DNA from: Paenibacillus ginsengarvi | Lineage (GTDB): Bacteria; Bacillota; Bacilli; Paenibacillales; NBRC-103111 | Assembly: GCF_003626695.1 (NCBI RefSeq) | Contig: NZ_RBAH01000002.1 | Location: forward strand, 186,001 to 250,000 | DNA: 64,000 bases | Direction: 5' to 3' | In this document: in pieces, positions 62,003 through 64,000 of the stretch | Position numbering within the stretch: the first letter of the stretch is position 1 | Layout: every line of letters begins with the position of its first letter | Notes under the pieces: model-generated | Database searches by the model: none | What the model saw: the letters and a program-made list of their open reading frames with translations, nothing else | Told to the model about the DNA's origin: nothing | Position numbers and translations under genes: made by a program

Positions 62003-62197
62003 CAGCTTCATCTATCTCTGCAAAAAGGCGAGCAGCTGCGCGTTCAAGTTATCGCGCCGGATACATTCCGCATCCGCATAAGCCCATCGAACGACCCGGG
62101 AAATCCGCACCACGTTCAAGGCGATCTCCGGATTTTAAATACGATCAGGTGCCGAAGCATACGTCCGAACTGCGAGACCAATTCAACGTGCGTATAG
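62003..62197 (+). pseudogene. Relic of a GH31-type gene (N-terminal fragment)
   Basis: The frame from 62003 reads QLHLSLQKGEQLRVQVIAPD then TFRIRISPSNDPGNPHHV, clearly related to the N-terminus of GH31 proteins (compare ELSSGGYLRVDSISPNTFRV in the neighbouring fusion). The natural start, a GTG at 61991 just after a GGAAAGGAG site, is out of frame and meets TAA after two codons, so it is broken at once. A second protein-like stretch in another frame (SPDFKYDQVPKHTSELRDQF then NVRIVDSFERKPEDMHF, stop at 62277) may be the end of the same or another lost gene. Confidence 0.65.
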
Positions 62198-62261
62198 TAG
62201 ACAGTTTCGAACGGAAACCGGAAGATATGCATTTTATGCCAAATAGCTCAATAAACACGAT

Positions 62262-62291
62262 AAAACGGCAGCCATAAAGGGCTGTCGTTTT
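62262..62291 (+). terminator. Terminator after the GH31 relic
   Basis: AAAACG and CAGCC pair with GGCTG and CGTTTT around ATAAAG, with the T run in the 3' arm. It probably ends the ancestral solute-binding/GH31 operon. Confidence 0.75.
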
Positions 62292-62416
62292 CATCTTATA
62301 GGTTGTCATTCTCCAGCATCTCGGATGAGCATACGAACGGCTCATTAAGCTGCAAGCTGTTTAACTCTACAGAAGGAAAAAGGAATCCAGGTCCCGAATT
62401 GTCAAAGGAGTGGGTA

Positions 62417-62812
62417 TTGAAAGCTGAGGTGATAATTGTGGGAGAGTTACTTTCACGAATGAAGCATAAACACGGAAGGATCATTGATGGAAAGCGACAT
62501 TTCTGGGACGTAGAGAAACTGTGGGAATTATCTAAGAGCTTACCGGTTCGTACAATCAAGCTTGATTCCATCAAGGAACTTGATCAGGATTGTTGGTTTC
62601 AAGATAGCGGTAGTAGACCCATTCCAACTATACGCAATGTTGCGTTTCATTGTCAGCGGATTATCAACGCAAACATGGAATACCCCATATTATTATGTTC
62701 CGAAGGACAATTAATTGACGGGGGTCATCGAATTGCAAAAGCATTAATCGATGGAAAGAGTGAAATTGATGCCGTTTATATCACCTTGCCGGAGGCGGAT
62801 GTCGTCCAATAA
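62417..62812 (+). CDS. ParB-like nuclease-domain protein, small
   Basis: 131 residues from the TTG at 62417, seven bases after AAAGGAG; the frame is open further upstream without a ribosome site. YPILLCSEGQLIDGGHRIAK followed by ALIDGKSEIDAVYI is the ParB/Srx-type motif (DGGHRxxA) that binds nucleotides. No DNA-binding domain follows, so it is not a segregation ParB. It may be a small stand-alone nucleotide-dependent enzyme; function unknown. The codons are AT-richer than in the neighbours. Confidence 0.65.
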   Translation: MKAEVIIVGELLSRMKHKHGRIIDGKRHFWDVEKLWELSKSLPVRTIKLDSIKELDQDCWFQDSGSRPIPTIRNVAFHCQRIINANMEYPILLCSEGQLIDGGHRIAKALIDGKSEIDAVYITLPEADVVQ

Positions 62813-62883
62813 AGGAACTTGTTCGGTGGTGGGAGAGGGTTGTAGGTTAAAGTTGGATTGCAAATCTATTCAGAGGTGAGTGG

Positions 62884-63447
62884 ATGAAAGGACGGTTACC
62901 AAAAAAGATCACAAGAAGAACTTTCTTGAGCACCTCCGGTAAATTGGGGCTAGGGGCGGTAGGAATTTTGGCGGGGAGTACCGCTTTATTTTATTATGGA
63001 GCGATGAAGAAAAAAGAGAGGGTTACCCCAGAAAGACCAGGGAGCCTTGTAAAACTTGGTGGTCGCAACCAGCTAAGTACAATAAAAAGCTTCGAAAAGA
63101 TCAGCTACGAGGCAACCATCCGAGACGCCTGGGTCGCAAAATCAGTTCAAGGATTCCTCTACGTGACAAACGATGCGCAAGATGAACTACTCCTGATGTC
63201 GCCTTCATGTACACATCTGGGTTGCAGTGTAGAACCTGTTCCAGAGGCGGGCCGGAGCGCAACCGATGGTCTTTTCTTCCGCTGTCCATGTCATGGAGCA
63301 GAATTCGATGGATGGGGAAATTCAGTCGGTAGTGTGGCATTACAGGGGTTGGACACCTTTAAACCGGTTATCGTTGACGACGAGGTGTACTTCGATATTT
63401 TAGCGCCAATAAAGGGACGCCCTTCCAGTGGGGCTTCGTTGAAGTAA
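62884..63447 (+). CDS. Rieske [2Fe-2S] protein with Tat-type signal
   Basis: 187 residues. The N-terminus KKITRRTFLSTSGKLGLGAV has the twin-arginine motif (TRRTFL) and a hydrophobic stretch to about 38, so it is exported folded by Tat and probably stays membrane-anchored. The Rieske cluster motifs are CTHLGC and CPCHG, with the expected His residues. It resembles the QcrA-type and stand-alone ubiquinol-cytochrome c reductase iron-sulfur subunits; the usual cytochrome b partners are not in the window. AGAGGTGAG precedes the ATG at 62884. Confidence 0.9.
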   Translation: MKGRLPKKITRRTFLSTSGKLGLGAVGILAGSTALFYYGAMKKKERVTPERPGSLVKLGGRNQLSTIKSFEKISYEATIRDAWVAKSVQGFLYVTNDAQDELLLMSPSCTHLGCSVEPVPEAGRSATDGLFFRCPCHGAEFDGWGNSVGSVALQGLDTFKPVIVDDEVYFDILAPIKGRPSSGASLK

Positions 63448-63489
63448 CGAAAGCCGGAAATTTAATCATGCAGTTCAGGATGACAGCGA

Positions 63490-63524
63490 GAAGCGCAAGT
63501 TCCGATTCGTCGTTCTTGCGCTTC
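63490..63524. terminator. Hairpin between convergent Rieske and helicase genes
   Basis: GAAGCGCAAG pairs exactly with CTTGCGCTTC over a 15-base loop. There is no strong T run, so it is a weak terminator. Confidence 0.45.
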
Positions 63525-63537
63525 AAGGTATGTCGTA

Positions 63538-64000
63538 TCACCACGATTGCCGCAGCGCGAACAAGTCGCGAAGCTCGTCGTTCGAGAGCTCGGTAATCCA
63601 GCCTTCGGAGGTGGAAATAACGTTTTCGCTCAAGCTCATCTTGCTCTCCAGCATTTCGTCGATCTTCTCTTCCAGCGTGCCGAGGGATATAAACTTGTGC
63701 ACCTGCACGTTGCGCTTCTGTCCCATCCGGTAGGCGCGGTCGGTTGCTTGGTTCTCGACAGCCGGGTTCCACCAGCGATCGAAGTGGAAGACGTGATTGG
63801 CCGCCGTCAGGTTAAGGCCGACGCCGCCGGCTTTTAGCGAGAGGACGAAGATGCCGGGACCCGAAACGTCTCTCGCTTGGAACGTATCGATCATCTTATC
63901 GCGCTCGTTTTTGGGTGTGCTGCCATTCAAGTACAGCACAGGTTCACCCCGATGCACCCGCAGCACGTCAGCCAACATCTGACCCATGCCTACGTACTGG
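63538..64000 (-). CDS. SNF2-family helicase, C-terminal part
   Basis: The gene runs off the window end (still open at 64000, reading [13 protein letters not shown]), so only about the last 154 residues are visible. They form the C-terminal RecA-like domain: [20 protein letters not shown] (motif IV region), [20 protein letters not shown] (motif V) and [20 protein letters not shown] followed by QKR (motif VI). [12 protein letters not shown] closes the domain. This is the SNF2/Swi2 ATPase family, of the bacterial long type. A role in transcription recycling or DNA transactions is usual for the family. Confidence 0.93.
   Translation of the reverse strand, partial: QYVGMGQMLADVLRVHRGEPVLYLNGSTPKNERDKMIDTFQARDVSGPGIFVLSLKAGGVGLNLTAANHVFHFDRWWNPAVENQATDRAYRMGQKRNVQVHKFISLGTLEEKIDEMLESKMSLSENVISTSEGWITELSNDELRDLFALRQSW

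Overview
The window looks like a chromosomal segment from a Paenibacillus-like member of the Firmicutes (Paenibacillaceae). Supporting features are strong AGGAGG-type ribosome binding sites, frequent TTG and GTG starts, lipoprotein solute-binding proteins, YesN/YesM-type two-component systems, an S-layer-homology (SLH) anchored giant protein, a SinI/SinR pair, several ECF sigma/anti-sigma pairs and many carbohydrate-active enzymes. Base composition is roughly balanced to moderately GC-rich, with visibly AT-richer patches at about 15.7-16.9 kb and 35.1-36.1 kb.

Layout. 0-7.1 kb: end of a sugar-type solute-binding protein, a YesN/YesM two-component pair and two tandem secreted GH18-like proteins. 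7.2-8.0 kb: SinI-like and SinR-like regulators. 8.1-13.2 kb: a LacI-family regulator divergent from a GH95 glycosidase, with a 25-bp perfect palindrome between them, then a lipoprotein solute-binding protein. 13.3-15.7 kb: a minus-strand pair, a ThiF-like adenylating enzyme and an M50-like membrane metalloprotease, both with possible peptide-recognition domains. 15.7-18.3 kb: small ORFs, a methyltransferase and a cytochrome P450. 18.6-21.4 kb: a Ser/Gly-rich lipoprotein and an OmpR-type two-component pair. 21.5-25.6 kb: a cobalamin riboswitch followed by a class Ib ribonucleotide reductase operon (nrdH-like, nrdI, nrdE, nrdF). 25.7-29.5 kb: two ECF sigma/anti-sigma pairs. 30-34.8 kb: a 1568-residue heparinase-type polysaccharide lyase. 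35-38.5 kb: a secreted protein possibly related to helveticin, a polysaccharide deacetylase and a third ECF pair. 38.6-48.5 kb: a LacI-controlled locus (FAD oxidoreductase, DUF4838 protein, frameshifted SLH/CBM surface protein) with three copies of one operator. 48.7-51.9 kb: an AraC regulator divergent from a PhyH dioxygenase, then a solute-binding protein; the last two share an upstream motif. 52-56.5 kb: a truncated hexapeptide protein, an aldo/keto reductase plus creatininase-family pair, and WYL and GyrI-like regulators. 56.5-62.3 kb: a decaying area with an AraC relic, an internally deleted solute-binding protein and a GH31 relic around two intact genes: a GH31-AraC fusion and another solute-binding protein. 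62.4-64 kb: a ParB-like protein, a Rieske protein and the end of a SNF2 helicase.

Taken together this is mostly a glycan-use region assembled from many small regulated modules (sensor or regulator, binding protein, secreted or cytosolic enzyme). No ABC permease or ATPase gene is visible for any of the five solute-binding proteins. The most unusual items are the GH31-AraC fusion, in which the positions of both GH31 catalytic aspartates appear to hold serine, and the ThiF/M50 pair, which resembles an orphan peptide-modification module without an obvious precursor.
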